DNA of 64,000 bases from Formicarius rufipectus. Its lineage: Eukaryota > Chordata > Aves > Passeriformes > Formicariidae. The translations under genes and the position numbers were made by a program. Below are positions 24,401-35,963 of the stretch, piece after piece. How positions within the stretch are numbered: the stretch's first letter is position 1; each line of letters starts with the position of its first letter. The notes beneath the pieces were generated by a model. That model saw only the letters and a program-made list of their open reading frames with translations. It did not search any database and was not told where the DNA came from. Location: positions 1,776,060 through 1,840,059 of the forward strand of contig VXAU01003163.1 in the NCBI GenBank assembly GCA_013399695.1, given 5' to 3'.

Positions 24401-27400
24401 GTAAACAAGCATTATTTGGGCCTTGAGTATTACCACTTCTTTTAGTGTATCAAAGTATGCAATGCAAGTGGCAAATGTCATTAGGAACAGTGGTCCAGGC
24501 GAGGAATTCTCAGCCAAGTACTTGTCTCTACATCACTGGATAAAATCAGGCACTTCTGTGCTATTTTCATATGCGTCTGTTCTCTGGTTGCACTGAGTTG
24601 TAGATTCAGTGAAGAGGTATTGGAAAGACATTTCTTACAATGACGTCTGTTTCCTAAGGTCACGCAGAAGGAAGGCATCCCCTCTTTGTCCCCTTGGCTG
24701 TTTTACTTAGGGAGTGCAGTGCTTGAAAGAGCAGGGGACTTTGGTGCCATGGGTCCCAGAGATGCAGTGTGCCTGCTTCATGTTGGAGCAGGGAGCACTC
24801 TGGCAGTCCGGACACCTTATAACTTTTTTTTCTGTTGGTTAATCCTGGGCAGCTGTCTGTTATCTGATAACATCCTAGAAATGTAGTCCCCTAGTTCCTT
24901 TTTTCTAAATCAACTTGATCAGGTCATTGGTGTGAGTATTTTTTGTTTGTTGGTTTTTGTTTTTGTTTTTTTTTTTTTTTCATTTTGGTGTATAAATTGT
25001 GTGTCCAGAGTAAATAGTCTGAACATGCATTCTGACATGCTCAGACAAATTGATTCAGGTTGTTTTGTTCATTACATATTGTTGTAATTTTAGCATACAT
25101 GAATGTTTGCTAACAGCTTAACTTTAAAATATGTAGGAATTTGATAAGGCCAACACACAGAGAGTGCACCAGTTATTTTGGGAGATTGATGAAATGCTGT
25201 TTGAAGGAAAAGTGACCTCCCAAACACAGGGCCTTCGGGAAGAATGTGCAGGTTGGGTTGAACAATTTCCTCATCTAAGGTAAAGAAATTTTTTGCTAGT
25301 ACTAGTTTTAATCAGTTATCATTCTAATTTGAATTTTTGGGACACCGTCTTATGAATTGCTCTTGATGTGTGGAGTCACCAGCACTTGTGTATTCAAATC
25401 TATATCTGAGCTGTGCCGTAGGTGCACAGTAAATCTGGGCAGTGGTGCTGTAGCAGCTAATAATTTGGCTTAATACAATGATTGCAGGCAAAAGTATTTT
25501 AGCAGGATGTAATGAGGAAACAATAATGCACCATATTCATAATGACTTTTTAAAAATAAAAAATACATCTTGTAATTAAGTATTTGATTTTACTGTAAGT
25601 GAAAACATACTGTGAAATTCCAAGAATCTCAGGGTTAATTCTGTAATTGATTCTTCTAAAAAGTATTTAAGGCAACCATATGCCTTGCATATACTTCACA
25701 GCCACAATGTCCTCCTCTGCCATGTAAAACAATGTGTTGTATTAACCCAGCAATAACCAACTGAATAGGTCTGAGGATGCTTTGCATAGGTGTGCGGAAT
25801 TTCTAGGCAGCCTGATGACTGCTACTTGTAACACAGGGGGCAAATCAGTGTTGTTCTGCATTTTACTGTCTTACCATAAATGATGGCATGACATTCTTTG
25901 GTTATTCTTAAGCCATTCTAAACACAGGCCTGCATGTGTGTTGACTATCTTTTAGTCAACAGTTTGACAGTGTTCTTTTTTAATAGTGTTAGCAATAACT
26001 GTAGTATGCTTCCAGTGCTTTTAGGTAGTTTGCAGAGGCTTGGTATGTTTAATATAAACTCAAATCAACTAACAAAGCTTGTCACACTTTGTCAGGAAAA
26101 CGAATTGTTAAATCTGAGGCAATTTTCACTAGCATCAAGACATGCTTTGCCTTATTTAGAATACTGTGAAAATTAGTAGAGCATGCATAAAGTAGAGACA
26201 GATTTTAGTGCTGTGTTTTTCAATCAAAATATTAAGTAATTTTACTATATTTTTAGGGTATTTTCACCGGGTAGAATTTATTTTAAGTGATTCCCTGTAC
26301 TGAGGGTTTTTTGATTCAAATCTAGTGCTGGCAATACCAACCGAGCCCAAGAGAATGAAAGTGGATGGAAGAAATCTGTGAGATTCTGCATCATTTGCTA
26401 CTAAGGAATGTGGTGCCTCCTGTGGTTTAAAAAGAAAACAGAAGTTATATTCATTTATTAAGATTAAACATTAAAACTCACTTTGTGTTGATTAGTTATA
26501 CAGAAGAATAACCTCTGAGATACCAGGTTTATTTCTGAGTTGTGCTACAAATTGCTTGCTGGCTGTCTTTTTATTTTTTTTTATAATTTGTAAAACAGCT
26601 GTGTTGATAAATGAATATGTGGTTCAGCATATGGAAATCAATATACTCAAGGATTGTCATCAGTGAGAGAAAGATCATATCTATTAAAGAGAAAGCTTTT
26701 TGGTTTTGGCTTACAAAATCAAAAGTGGAAAAAGGCTGTTGCTTAAGGCTTTATCATGTGCCATAGAGTGTTGTTCTGTAAAAACACATTCAGATGAGTC
26801 TGAACATTTCTACTTGTGCTAAAATTCGACTGGCAAATTCTATCAAGATCCCTTGTGAAGTCTATTGAAAAACAAGTCAGTAAGCAATGATTTATTATTT
26901 ATCTATACTGTATTGCTAAATTGTTTCATAGCATAATTTTGTGTATGTTTATTTTCTCTCTACCTCTCCACATTATGCATGTTGGAGTTCTTGCATTTTC
27001 TGAACATTAATCCTAGCCTTAACTTTCCCTGTAAACGTTTTTGATTAGCACTTTTGCTCACTGAGTGATACTTTGCTCATATCATTGATGGATATTGGAG
27101 TTGGATAAGTGAAGGGAAAAAGATACTAATTGTCTTCTGGATCCATTTTTAACTGTTTCTTACAGAGCTTTGATAAGAAAAGACATGTGTTTACTTTGCC
27201 TTTAGAACAATCTAACAAGTTTGACTGGTTTGCTCTTAAAATCTATAAACTAGAATCTCAGCTTGTGTAAATCAGCTTGACTTTAATGATTTAAATAGTA
27301 GGTGATGTTAATGTATTACACAAGCCTTTGGCATGTCTAGGAATTGCTTTCCAAAGTGGGTGTAAGGTCTGCTTTTGCACTGCCTACTGTTGGCAGATAT

Positions 27401-30400
27401 TTGTATTCTGGATCTTTGCATGTGGTGTAGGTTTCCATCTAAGATACTGCTTGTTCTCTCCTTTTTATTCAGAGTTCTAGGAAAGCAGCTCCTAGTGCCA
27501 AAGGATGAAGGCTTTCAGCATTTTCAGAGCAGAAATGATGCCTGTGTGGATACTAAGTGTTTGCCTGGCCTCTCTGAATGTACTAGTAATACGAAAGAGT
27601 ATGTTGATATTTTATTTTTTTATTTATTTTTTAAGTTTTCCTTTTGATCTTCTCCCTTCAGAAGTATGTATAAATATACTTTTGTATTACTGAAATGTAT
27701 CAGTAATAATTAAATATGTACTTTCTCCTTTCTTTGAATGCTTAATTCTCATTTTGTTGGTATTTTTTTCAGGCTCTGCATTTCAGGCTCTAAACTCATC
27801 CCAACAGCACCCCCAATACATCGATCACTGGATTCGAGTTCCACTGGGATTTCTGTGTCTGACTCAGCCATATATTCCTTCCTGGAAGAAGAAATCTATG
27901 ATATGGATGGAAAAATAGAAGAATATCTTGCTTTTGACAGCAAGGAATTGTAAATAACAGATATATGTTTTTTGAAGAATATAGTGAAAAGTTATCAGTG
28001 AAACCCAGTCAGGGTTCATAAACCATGTTTCTCTTCTGTAAGATACAGTTCCTTCTGTCTCTGCGTTTGGTAGCACAGGGGTCAGAGCACTCACTGAGCA
28101 TGTGGAAGATTATGTATGTTGTGTTTCTAGTGGTTGAAAACTCACATCTTCTATGTGTCTTAACCACTAGTTGTTTTGAGGTGTTTGGTGCATGGAGATT
28201 CAATAAAACAAATATTTAATTTGATACAGGGTAGAATGAAGGCATCCCTTCTCCTCCAGTGAGTGCTTTGAGCAGCACGTTGTTTAGGGTCATTACACTG
28301 TATGTGCTCTCATTGTCTGCCCTAATGAAGAACCTTTAAATTCTTTCAGTGCGGTGTATAGCACCTTTGTGAGGAGAGCTGCAGGTTGCTGCCTGCACTT
28401 AGAGCACTCTTGTGAGGGGCAGGAGTCACACAGTCGTCATCTTGACAGTGCAGCCTAGGTTTACTGTGAGCTAGTTCAATGTTCCAGCAGCTAGGCTCTT
28501 GAGTGAAGGAAAGATCATAATGTATTGTTTAATAAAAGGCCTCTGTGAGGGGAAAACTTTGATAGGACTAGTTAGGCACAAAGCATAGCTTTTTGTGCTA
28601 AGGCCTTATGCACTCTGAGGACAAAGACGTAGTTGTTTTGAAAACCCGAGGATCCAGACTGAGACCCATTCAGTCCTGTTCTTTGAAAGAGAGGGCCAGG
28701 GGTGCTGCCTTTAAGAATACTCTTAGTATTCTGCTCTCCTCATTTTTCTAAGTGAACTTAATTAGGGAGGGAGACTCGTCTGAAGGTACCTTTCTCTCCT
28801 TTGTGCCTCCTTCATATGTCTCTTGTTTTCTTCAACTGTGAAATATCTTGTTCTCCATAACTAAAAGATAAGGCATCAAAAGTCTGATATGAAACTGGCT
28901 TGGTCATACTGTGAGTTAGACCACTCAGCCACATCTCAGTTATAGATATTAGTAGATAGATATATAGATACAGTATATGGATATAAATATAGAATTGTGA
29001 GGTTCAGTTTGAAGAAGAAAGTGATGAAGTCACTGAGGAAAAAAAAGGGGGATAGTAGAAACTAATATGAATTTGGAATCATCTTTATGATCTCATAAAA
29101 AATGCATTCCTTAGTAAATAATATGATGGCATTAAAAAAAAAAAAAAAAGACGATGACCAGTTAGGAAGTGTTGCTACAATGTGCTTCCCAAGTAGGGAG
29201 GAAACATAAAAAACACCCCAAAACAAGCCAAAAAACTGTAACAGTTCCTTGCAGTAACGGAAAAGGAGGTATGTGTGAGGATATGGGCTCTGCTGTTCTT
29301 GTCAGGCTGCAGAAATCTTTTAAAGTTGTTTGTGTTTGATCAGTGCTGGAGTATTCTAGATGTGTGCGGGTACACAAGGTGTGCTGAAAAATAAATTTTC
29401 TATGTGGTAGTCCTCCTGGCAAAGGCAACAGATAAAAGTTCATTTAGGTTACTGTGAAAAGCGTATGATTTAGTCTGAAATGAATATGTGCCATGTATAA
29501 AACTTTTTCTTAGAGCTGCAGATCTTTCTGTTGTGATGGATGCCCTGATGGGATTTTTTAAATTTTTCAACTACAAGGAAGGAAAAAAGAAATCATTGTA
29601 TGTGCTTGATAGGTTCTGTTCCCATAGGTACATTTGAATTTGAATTTTTTGATGATTTACAGCAGACTGCCTTTTCCTCTGTATGTATGTTCCTGTATTG
29701 GAAGGAAGGGAAAAAAAGTCAAAACCCATAAGAGTTCTTTTGAATTTGTTTCCTTTATTAGTGATGATGAGAGTTGGGAGCAAAAGAAAATGCGTCTTTC
29801 TGAGAAGAGGAGAAAGTGTGGTATTCCCCCTGTTTCTCCCAATGCCTGTATCAAAGATGCTGTGGCTTCTGAAGTGTTTGATCATATGTGGAGCAGTGTC
29901 ATTGGAATATTGGAGGAACTGATTAAAAAAAATTGGGAAACTAGTGTCCCAGGTATCTGATATTTTCAAATATGGTATTTATTGAATCTAACTCAGAAAA
30001 GTGATTCTCCCCTACCCCCTTAGAACAACCAAGTTTTACAAGCTTTATTTAAGATAACCAGTGCTGGAGCACTGTAAGGTAACGTGCTTTTCCATGAGAA
30101 TGCACACATGTACACATGCACCTAAAATAAAAACTTACCAGTTTTCAGAGAGTTTTTTATGAGAGGTTAAAAATAAAATGAAAATACTGACTGAAGTAGC
30201 TTAATTTCTGGGAGAGCATGTTTAAAAAAAAATAAAAGTCACTGGCTTGAAATGCAAATTGATTCTGTTAGCAGGGCATCACTGACGATGTGAGCTCTGA
30301 ATCTGAAACATAGGAATCAAAGTCTCCTAGTCCTCATTGACTGAACTTTGTTAATGAAAAGAACCCTTAGGCAGATTGTTAAACTTAGATAGATAGTCTT

Positions 30401-31564
30401 ACTGATGTGCAGGAGTTCATGAGTTACTACAGGATAAAGAAGTGGTGACATGTAATTTTATTTTGTTTTCATATTCTCTTGGTTTGTAGCGAGGAAAGGC
30501 AAAAGCTAGGAAAATTAACTGGAAATGAAAATGTATTTTTTTGTGCATCTTTGGAGGCTGAGGGGAAATATCCGTCCTTTCAGTGTATTTTAAAAGGATA
30601 GAAATAATAGAAGAATACTTGAGGATGAGTTTTGGAAGTTGCCTCAAGTGTAAGGTACACTCAACCTCAAGTATGAGTACAGCAAAGTAAGAAATGGCAA
30701 AATTTCTCAGAATGCTTGCAGCATCGGTATTTAACATTTCAGGTGTTACTGAAAATGAAAGTTCCTTTCCTATCACAGGTGAATTATTTAGCTCTCAATA
30801 TTATAGGGAGGATACCTTGGCAGTTTTATGATAGGTTTGCCCTTTTATCTTTTTTAAGGTCATAAATATATGACAAATAGCTAGTTACCAAAGTATCTCA
30901 ACTAGGAAGTAAGAGTTTGGATTTGTAACAGAAATAAGACGGTAGTTCATACCCAAAATGAAACAGTGTGTAGCTGCTGTCAGACAAGGGTAATCTCACT
31001 AGACTTTAATACATATTTTAGATTTTTCTTTTTTGCTGCTTTAAAAGAAAAATCTTCAGAGATTTTTAAATAACATTTCAGAAGTCTTAGCGATATTTTC
31101 TTAACCACCACCTCCAACTCTACTTTGCACACAAACTTGGATGTCAGTGTCAGAGTAAACATAAACAAATGGGAATGCTTTTAGAAAAATAGAATTTATA
31201 GCAGATTTTTAAATTACATGGAAACTATGTGAAAGTCTTTGCTGTGAAGTGTAGTGTGTTTTGAACCCCAACAAATGATGGCTGGTAAACAGAAAATTCT
31301 TCTTACTCCTTCTATTTTTTTTGCTCTTGTGCAGCGTGTAACAAAAAATTGGAAAACTTGAAAACAGTTAGACTGCCACATTTGCCAGTCATTCATATAA
31401 CAGATGCTGGGAGCGTTCCTCTTTCCAGAGACTCTGAAGCACGAAGTGTGTCTTTTGGATCTCAGTCAGTTTCACCACAGGTAAAAATAAATTACTTTCT
31501 GTGAAATGGTATTCTGTTTTTCTACAGACCTTGGACAGTCTTGGATGGAACTTGAAAAGGCTCT

Positions 31565-31595
<31 letters not shown>

Positions 31596-34500
31596 AACTC
31601 CGTTTTTAATTTTTATTGCAAGTTAAGTGTCCTTCAAGTCATCTGATTTAAAATGAGGGTTAATTAAATGTGGATTCTTTTTTATTGTCACTTGTTTTTC
31701 TTTGGTGGTTCTTAGAGGTGCTGTTTACCACTAAGATATTGCAGCAGTTGCTTTACAAAGAAAGTTTTGTTAGACTGCATTCTGTCCTTCGAAACTAATT
31801 TTGCTTTATTGTGGCTTGGACATTTCTCCTTGATAGAATTAAGAAAACAGACCAAGCTCTTCCCTGGACTGCAGGGATGTGAAATTACAACTTGAAGTGC
31901 TTTACTCGTGACTCTCCTGAGTTTCAGACTCTTTCACTGCTTCTCTTTTTCTTTGCCTCTGGTGAAAGGGGACTCTGCAGTACATTCACCAGTATGTTGA
32001 CACTAGGACTTACCTGTCTATGGAAGCTCATGTTTCTATTGATAAAATGTCCTATTTTGTCCTGCTTGCTGCCTTTCTTCTGTCACCTGTTTTGCATATA
32101 TGTTTAGTTTTTCAGGCACTGTTTCTCTTTGTTTTTTAATTCTGTGTCCATTGAGTTCAAGTGACTTCACTCTGTTCCGTCTGCTCTTTTTCCATGCTTG
32201 TTAAGCAGTGAGATAAGGAACACAGAAAAGATAGCACAGCAGTCTTGGTTCTCCGTGTTGTGTGCTTTGTTCTGTAGTGGTCCCAGCAGGCAGAAGTAAA
32301 ATGCTTAGATAAATAATGCCCTGACTCTGTGCCCTCTGCAGAGGGCAAATGGAAACTTTGGAGAATCAAACTGTCTTCAACTGAAACATACTGTAAATTG
32401 AGTAAGTTATGCAAGTCATATTGGTAAAAATCTGTTTAAAATAAGCAAAATTACATAGTTGTCCCGTCTACTACTGAGAATGCTACTATACCATCTTAAT
32501 AGAAACTTTTCTAAAAAACAAGTAAAATATCACTTAACTGTGAGCTTTTTGAGGTCTTCCTTCAAAAAAAAAAAAAAAAAAAAAGAAAAAAGGTTAATGC
32601 ATAGTTACTGCTTTTAACAGGTTCACCGTTTGTCCAGCAACTTCTGTAGTGATCTGAATGGTGTGATGACAATTCAAGCAAAACCACTCCAACAGAGGCA
32701 TGTTGCCAGAGTAGAAAAAATACAGTAGGTTTTGATACTGACATTTTCAAAATATGGCATAATTCGCACTACATGAAAAGTGTGTTGCAAGTAGAAAAAA
32801 GCATTAAGAAGGCATTGATTTTGTTTCTGTGTAGTACTGATGTTATAATGATCTGCAGAGATTGAAATGATATGCTGTTAAATCCTTTCTTTTCTTGATC
32901 CTAATTCCTTATTTCCTTCCCTTTCCCTAGGAATGAGCAAGACGACAAACAGCAGAGCATTGCGTCCAGTGCTCCCAATTCAGCTCAAGCTAGGTTGGGG
33001 AGAATTTCTGATAACAGTGTTCTCTCATCATCTCGGGCACTGCTGGCATCTTCTAGAAAACTACCAAACCATTGTAGGTTACCTTCTCTTACCTCTGTCC
33101 AACTCTGCTCAAAAGTTCCTAATATATACAATGAGGAAATCCTTAGAGGGACAAAATTGTAAGTTTTTAATTTTTTTCCTTGCTCTTCTCAGAACTTTAT
33201 TGAAAATTCAACAGTGAAGGATTTCACAAAATACCTGAGTATTAACCCATGATTTAATTCTATAATTCAGAAAGAAAAAGAAAGCAATCCAAACCATCCT
33301 TTTTTGAGGAAAGGCATTTGTTTTATTTTTTAATTGCTGTATTAGGTGTTGTTACTTTTTGTAGCCAAGCTCTGTGAAGAAATGTATGTACTACTTAATA
33401 ATTTTGTATTACTTCTGTGCAGAAGTCTGTAGTATGAATCTTCCTAAAAGAGGAACGCTTAAAATTCTGTAGGGTTGCCAGCTCAAATCGTTTGTCTTCT
33501 GCTCGTGCACCTGCAACCCAGAAGAAGTTACCACCAATAAACTCTGAGGCTGTTGACCAGTACCTTTCAGTACCTCAACTTCAACAGAGCTCTGTAAGTT
33601 GTGTTCAGTTTTGTACTGGTGAAGCTATTCAGAAATAAATTGCTCTGTGTCAGTGGTTGAAATGAACAGTTTTACAGTTTGTGTTGGTTTATATTTAATA
33701 CATGATTTTAACATGCCAGTGTGTGTTCTGTTGGGGTGCGACTACAATGCCAGAGAAGCCAGTTTAAAACCTCAGGTCACAAACAGATCATGGTGGAAAG
33801 ACTTCTCTGGCAACAAAAGGATCTAGTTAAAAAAAAAAAAGGGAAAAACAAAAAAGCAACAGGATAGTAACTTTGCACTTTTATGCATCTGGATTCAAAT
33901 ACCTCCTTTCAGTTTTTTATTTGCTAATGTTAGGTTATAAGAAGTAGAAAATCATGCTGACTGAAGTAGAAAAGGATACCAACTGAGCAAAACATATTGA
34001 CCTATTTTTTAAAGACTGGGGAAGTTATAAATTACCAGAATGAAAGTAGCATGTTGATACTGCTCTTCTTCTGAATAGTGTTTTGTATTGAGACAAACGT
34101 AAAGTACTTTATTATTTTAATTCGTATAGGTTTTTGGGAATTATGGACTAATATTAGGGAACAGTCTCATATCTGTTTGAAAAAACATGAGAACCGTTAA
34201 ATTGGTGCTTTTTGGTAGTGAAAACGTATTTTTCTTGTGTACTTTTATGTGGCATAAGAAAAAATATTTTAACTGATTGAATTGCTGCATTCTCTTAATG
34301 TTCTTTTGAATTCTCTCAGCATCAAGGACGATACACTCTTAGCAGAGTGTCAAGCGCAATGTCTGGCAGGACAGAGCAACCACCACTCAGAACTGTTATT
34401 GTTAATCAATTTTCAAGGCCCAACACGACTCATACATTCAGGGTATGTTGCAGCATAAGTAGAGACATGGGAAAGGGAAGGAGCTTTCATTCATGCCTGC

Positions 34501-35762
34501 TGTTAATCTATAGAATGTCTCATTTCTGGATCTTTCCCGACTTCTGATGTACAGGGATTCCCGCTACCTGCAGAGAGGAGGATGTTAAAAGTCTTGGGGA
34601 GGGTATGGGACTATTGTATGAAGAGGGATTTGTTTTCAAGTTGTTTGCATGAAACTGTTCCTTTGAGGGTTGTGTCGTGTTGGGAGTATGCAGCCTTCAC
34701 TGAGGGAACCTGTGTGCTAGAGGTGTGCTGTTTTAGTGCTGCTTGGAACTTTGCGCTTTGGTAGGATTCAGTCTGGATCATAAATCCTAATCAAACCATT
34801 TTGGTGGGTAAGTGTATCATACTTGGCTAATAGTATATCTTTCCTTTTTACAGAGAGACACACCTCAGAAGAGATCACTGACTCCCATAGATACTGCTAA
34901 CCACAGAGGGATGGGTCAAGGATTTTTGATAACAGGTAGGCTTTGGAGGGCAAAAGGCTAACAAAACAGACTACCCCGCTATACAGTCAAAAAGTAAAGT
35001 GTTCTGTGAGAGCCATCTCAGCATAAAAGAATAACAGGTGTGCTTGGAAGGCTCTCTTGACTTTAGTTTTGAAGTTTCTTCTCACTAGGTCTGAGGTATT
35101 CCTAACTCTTGTAGCAATCCTATAAAGCTTGTTTTTGTTTCCTTCCTGTTCTGGAAGGAAAAGGATTCCCCCTCATCTCATCTGTTTGTACAGGCTAGAT
35201 GTTTTTGCAGCTGCTAGAGTAGTAACACAGCTAAACACTTGTAAGCTGTTCATGAAAAATTTTACTTTGGCTCCCAAATTTGTGAACTTTTTATGTGAAG
35301 GAAAAATAAATGTGAAAACTAGCATTTTTAATAGAAGTATAAAGCTCTCTTAAATGAAAAAAAAAATCAATAGTGATTTGCAACTTGTCTTCCAATTACA
35401 ATATCAAAAAATAGAGCAACCTTGTTTGGCTCATTTTGTTTCATTTTTACAGTAAAGCTGATTAGCTAGTTCCTGACTTATTTTGAGTCATTGTATGCAA
35501 GCTGTATTTGTTTGGAAGTTCTTTGAGTTTAAAAAATTACATCATTGACAGAATTAAAGGTGATGTGTAAAAAACTAAAAAGCAGGTTAGCAAACATTGG
35601 TCTGAGCAGACTCATTGAAGTAACTCATACATAAACTTGGAGTGTCATTCAGAAATTATTACAGTTAACAGTGTTCTATATTTTCCAGGCTCACAGCATT
35701 ACTACAGATCTATTCATCGAAATCCTGCAAACTCAAGAAAGAAATTTCAGATTGCTTCTTAA
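12060..35762 (+). CDS. FAM149A: FAM149A, DUF3719-family protein, 14 exons, 5' end unresolved
   Basis: Recognised by co-linear match to the vertebrate FAM149A protein. Exons: (12060)-12442, 22465-22575, 23552-23684, 25137-25279, 27473-27598, 27773-27949, 29762-29952, 31335-31480, 32621-32724, 32931-33158, 33473-33593, 34320-34442, 34854-34935 and 35689-35762. All phases join without a stop, and exons 2-14 give about 585 residues. Landmarks in order are LPDIGEE in exon 1, the DUF3719 region (SWRDDEFDKA through MLFEGKV) in exons 3-4, LEEEIYDMDGKIEEY in exon 6, SDLNGVMTIQAKPLQ in exon 9 and a C-terminal RKKFQIAS. The rest is Ser-rich and probably disordered. Its molecular function is not established; its paralogue FAM149B1 is tied to cilia. 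No start codon is visible in the exon 1 frame. Confidence 0.93.
12110..12700 (+). promoter_or_regulatory. CpG island, main FAM149A promoter region
   Basis: Very GC-rich with dense CpG, in sharp contrast to the AT-rich surroundings. It contains the FAM149A exon 1 frame and its splice donor at 12443. It is judged a promoter from composition and position; no TATA box is apparent. Confidence 0.7.
15367..15690 (-). mobile_element. CR1 LINE, 3' fragment
   Basis: It starts with tcatagaatcatgtaatgat and continues with ggaagggacctta, the reverse complement of the avian CR1 3' end. It runs about 320 bases before homology fades, a typical 5'-truncated copy. Confidence 0.85.
16064..16470 (+). mobile_element. 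solo LTR of an avian endogenous retrovirus, family B
   Basis: It begins tgtcctggttttatctggg and reads through tagtagctgg, ttggttgttgctgagtagtg, a TATA-like tatataaac near 16327 and a T/G-rich tail. A second copy with the same order of blocks is at 39383-39851. The 3' end is lost or diverged after about 16470. No internal retroviral sequence follows. Confidence 0.75.
17444..17871 (+). mobile_element. solo LTR of an avian endogenous retrovirus, family A
   Basis: Bounded by tgtcctggtt and accgtgaca, it is the same family as the minus-strand LTR at 10713-11100. It differs from that copy by many substitutions. It includes a tctataaga motif near 17519 that could be the LTR promoter box. Confidence 0.8.
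19400..19720 (+). promoter_or_regulatory. second CpG island inside FAM149A intron 1
   Basis: This dense CpG block lies 2.8 kb upstream of FAM149A exon 2, in AT-rich surroundings. It contains an ATG followed 35 bases later by a strong splice donor. Composition and position suggest an alternative promoter; there is no transcript evidence here. Confidence 0.55.
19576..19610 (+). CDS. FAM149A: possible alternative first exon of FAM149A
   Basis: An ATG at 19576 opens MPAGGGGLLVV and stops at a gtgagt donor (19611) in phase 2, the same phase exon 2 needs, so splicing would give MPAGGGGLLVVGKGLSRGS. The start context is weak (T at -3). A compatible phase has about a one-in-three chance of arising by luck, so this is a candidate only. 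Confidence 0.4.
19956..20075 (+). mobile_element. CR1 LINE fragment
   Basis: The translated stretch matches the avian CR1 3' end (RHWNRQLREVVDSERF, compare RHWNGLPREVVDSRS in the copy at 61.7-62.2 kb). It is short and diverged. Confidence 0.75.
20515..21150 (+). mobile_element. probable endogenous-retrovirus LTR, third type
   Basis: About 0.6 kb with an LTR-like order: an A/G-rich block with gagttaactgtc, catgtaatcttgaatg, then gaataaataccttgctgct (AATAAA at 21103) and a final tgtctctatgcag. The ends are uncertain and no second copy in the window confirms it. Confidence 0.45.
22465..22575 (+). CDS. FAM149A: FAM149A exon 2
   Basis: The acceptor is tttatag and the donor gtatgc. The exon encodes KGLSRGSTNRC through VQEAIDSYTG, equivalent to the human ..FTRNVQKAIDKYT segment. 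Confidence 0.92.
23552..23684 (+). CDS. FAM149A: FAM149A exon 3
   Basis: The acceptor is attttcag and the donor gtacgt. The exon encodes ETLSSLSSSGCTTPTELN through VYSWRDD, the Ser/Thr-rich start of the DUF3719 region, and ends in phase 0. Confidence 0.93.
25137..25279 (+). CDS. FAM149A: FAM149A exon 4
   Basis: The acceptor is atgtag and the donor gtaaag. The exon encodes EFDKANTQRVHQLFWEIDEM through WVEQFPHLR, the helical core of DUF3719. This is one of the best conserved parts of the gene. Confidence 0.95.
27473..27598 (+). CDS. FAM149A: FAM149A exon 5
   Basis: The acceptor is ttattcag and the donor gtatgt, with phase 2 at both ends. The exon encodes VLGKQLLVPKDEGFQHFQ and a less conserved tail. 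Confidence 0.93.
27773..27949 (+). CDS. FAM149A: FAM149A exon 6
   Basis: The acceptor is tttttcag and the donor gtaaat. The exon encodes LCISGSKLIPTAPP through DGKIEEYLAFDSKE. Reading through the donor would stop at once. Confidence 0.93.
29762..29952 (+). CDS. FAM149A: FAM149A exon 7
   Basis: The acceptor is tttattag and the donor gtatct. The exon encodes DDESWEQKKMR, then GIPPVSPNACIKDAVASEVF and ELIKKNWETSV, a conserved segment. Confidence 0.95.
31335..31480 (+). CDS. FAM149A: FAM149A exon 8
   Basis: The acceptor is tgtgcag and the donor gtaaaa. The exon encodes a weakly conserved, His- and Ser-containing linker (NKKLENLKTV through SFGSQSVSPQ). Confidence 0.88.
31565..31595. repeat. poly-T tract in FAM149A intron
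   Basis: A run of about 30 thymines broken by one C. It is simple sequence with no sign of an attached retroposon. Confidence 0.9.
32621..32724 (+). CDS. FAM149A: FAM149A exon 9
   Basis: The acceptor is tttaacag and the donor gtaggt. The exon encodes VHRLSSNFCSDLNGVMTIQA, a strongly conserved block. A poly-A run at 32563-32583 lies just upstream. Confidence 0.94.
32931..33158 (+). CDS. FAM149A: FAM149A exon 10
   Basis: The acceptor is tccctag and the donor gtaagt. The exon encodes NEQDDKQQS through IYNEEILRGTKL, with a Ser-rich middle. The frame is clear throughout; an overlapping 94-codon ORF from 32933 is a shadow frame. Confidence 0.93.
33473..33593 (+). CDS. FAM149A: FAM149A exon 11
   Basis: The acceptor tctgtag has a poor pyrimidine tract; the donor is gtaagt. 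The exon encodes VASSNRLSSARAPATQKKLP and PINSEAVDQYLS. Conservation with mammals is low, but phases join on both sides. Confidence 0.82.
34320..34442 (+). CDS. FAM149A: FAM149A exon 12
   Basis: The acceptor is tctctcag and the donor gtatgt, with 41 whole codons. The exon encodes HQGRYTLSRVSSAM through FSRPNTTHTFR, matching the mammalian SRPSTTHTFR block. Confidence 0.94.
34854..34935 (+). CDS. FAM149A: FAM149A exon 13
   Basis: The acceptor is ttttacag and the donor gtaggc. The exon encodes RDTPQKRSLTPIDTANHRG and ends in MGQGFLIT, matching the conserved mammalian SDTPRKSSLTP block. Confidence 0.94.
35689..35762 (+). CDS. FAM149A: FAM149A exon 14 (last coding exon)
   Basis: The acceptor is ttttccag. 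The exon encodes SQHYYRSIHRNPANSRKKF and ends IAS-stop (TAA at 35760-35762), matching the mammalian C-terminus ..RKRFQVAS. Confidence 0.95.
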
Positions 35763-35957
35763 CCTATTTTAGGAAGAAACAGAAACCCTGTTCTCTGAAT
35801 GATTGAAGGGCTAAATTTGCCACCTAGTATCTTTGTGTAACAAAGAAGGTGTGCAGTATTCTGGTGCCTACCGAGCTCCGCAATCTTCAGGATGCATGAA
35901 TTGCCTTCTTTTAAAATTGTCTGACCAGAGGTTAGATTAAAAATTAGAGCAAAATGA

Positions 35958-35963
35958 AATAAA
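35958..35963 (+). terminator. FAM149A polyadenylation signal
   Basis: An AATAAA lies 196 bases after the FAM149A stop and gives a short, plausible 3' UTR. Confidence 0.65.
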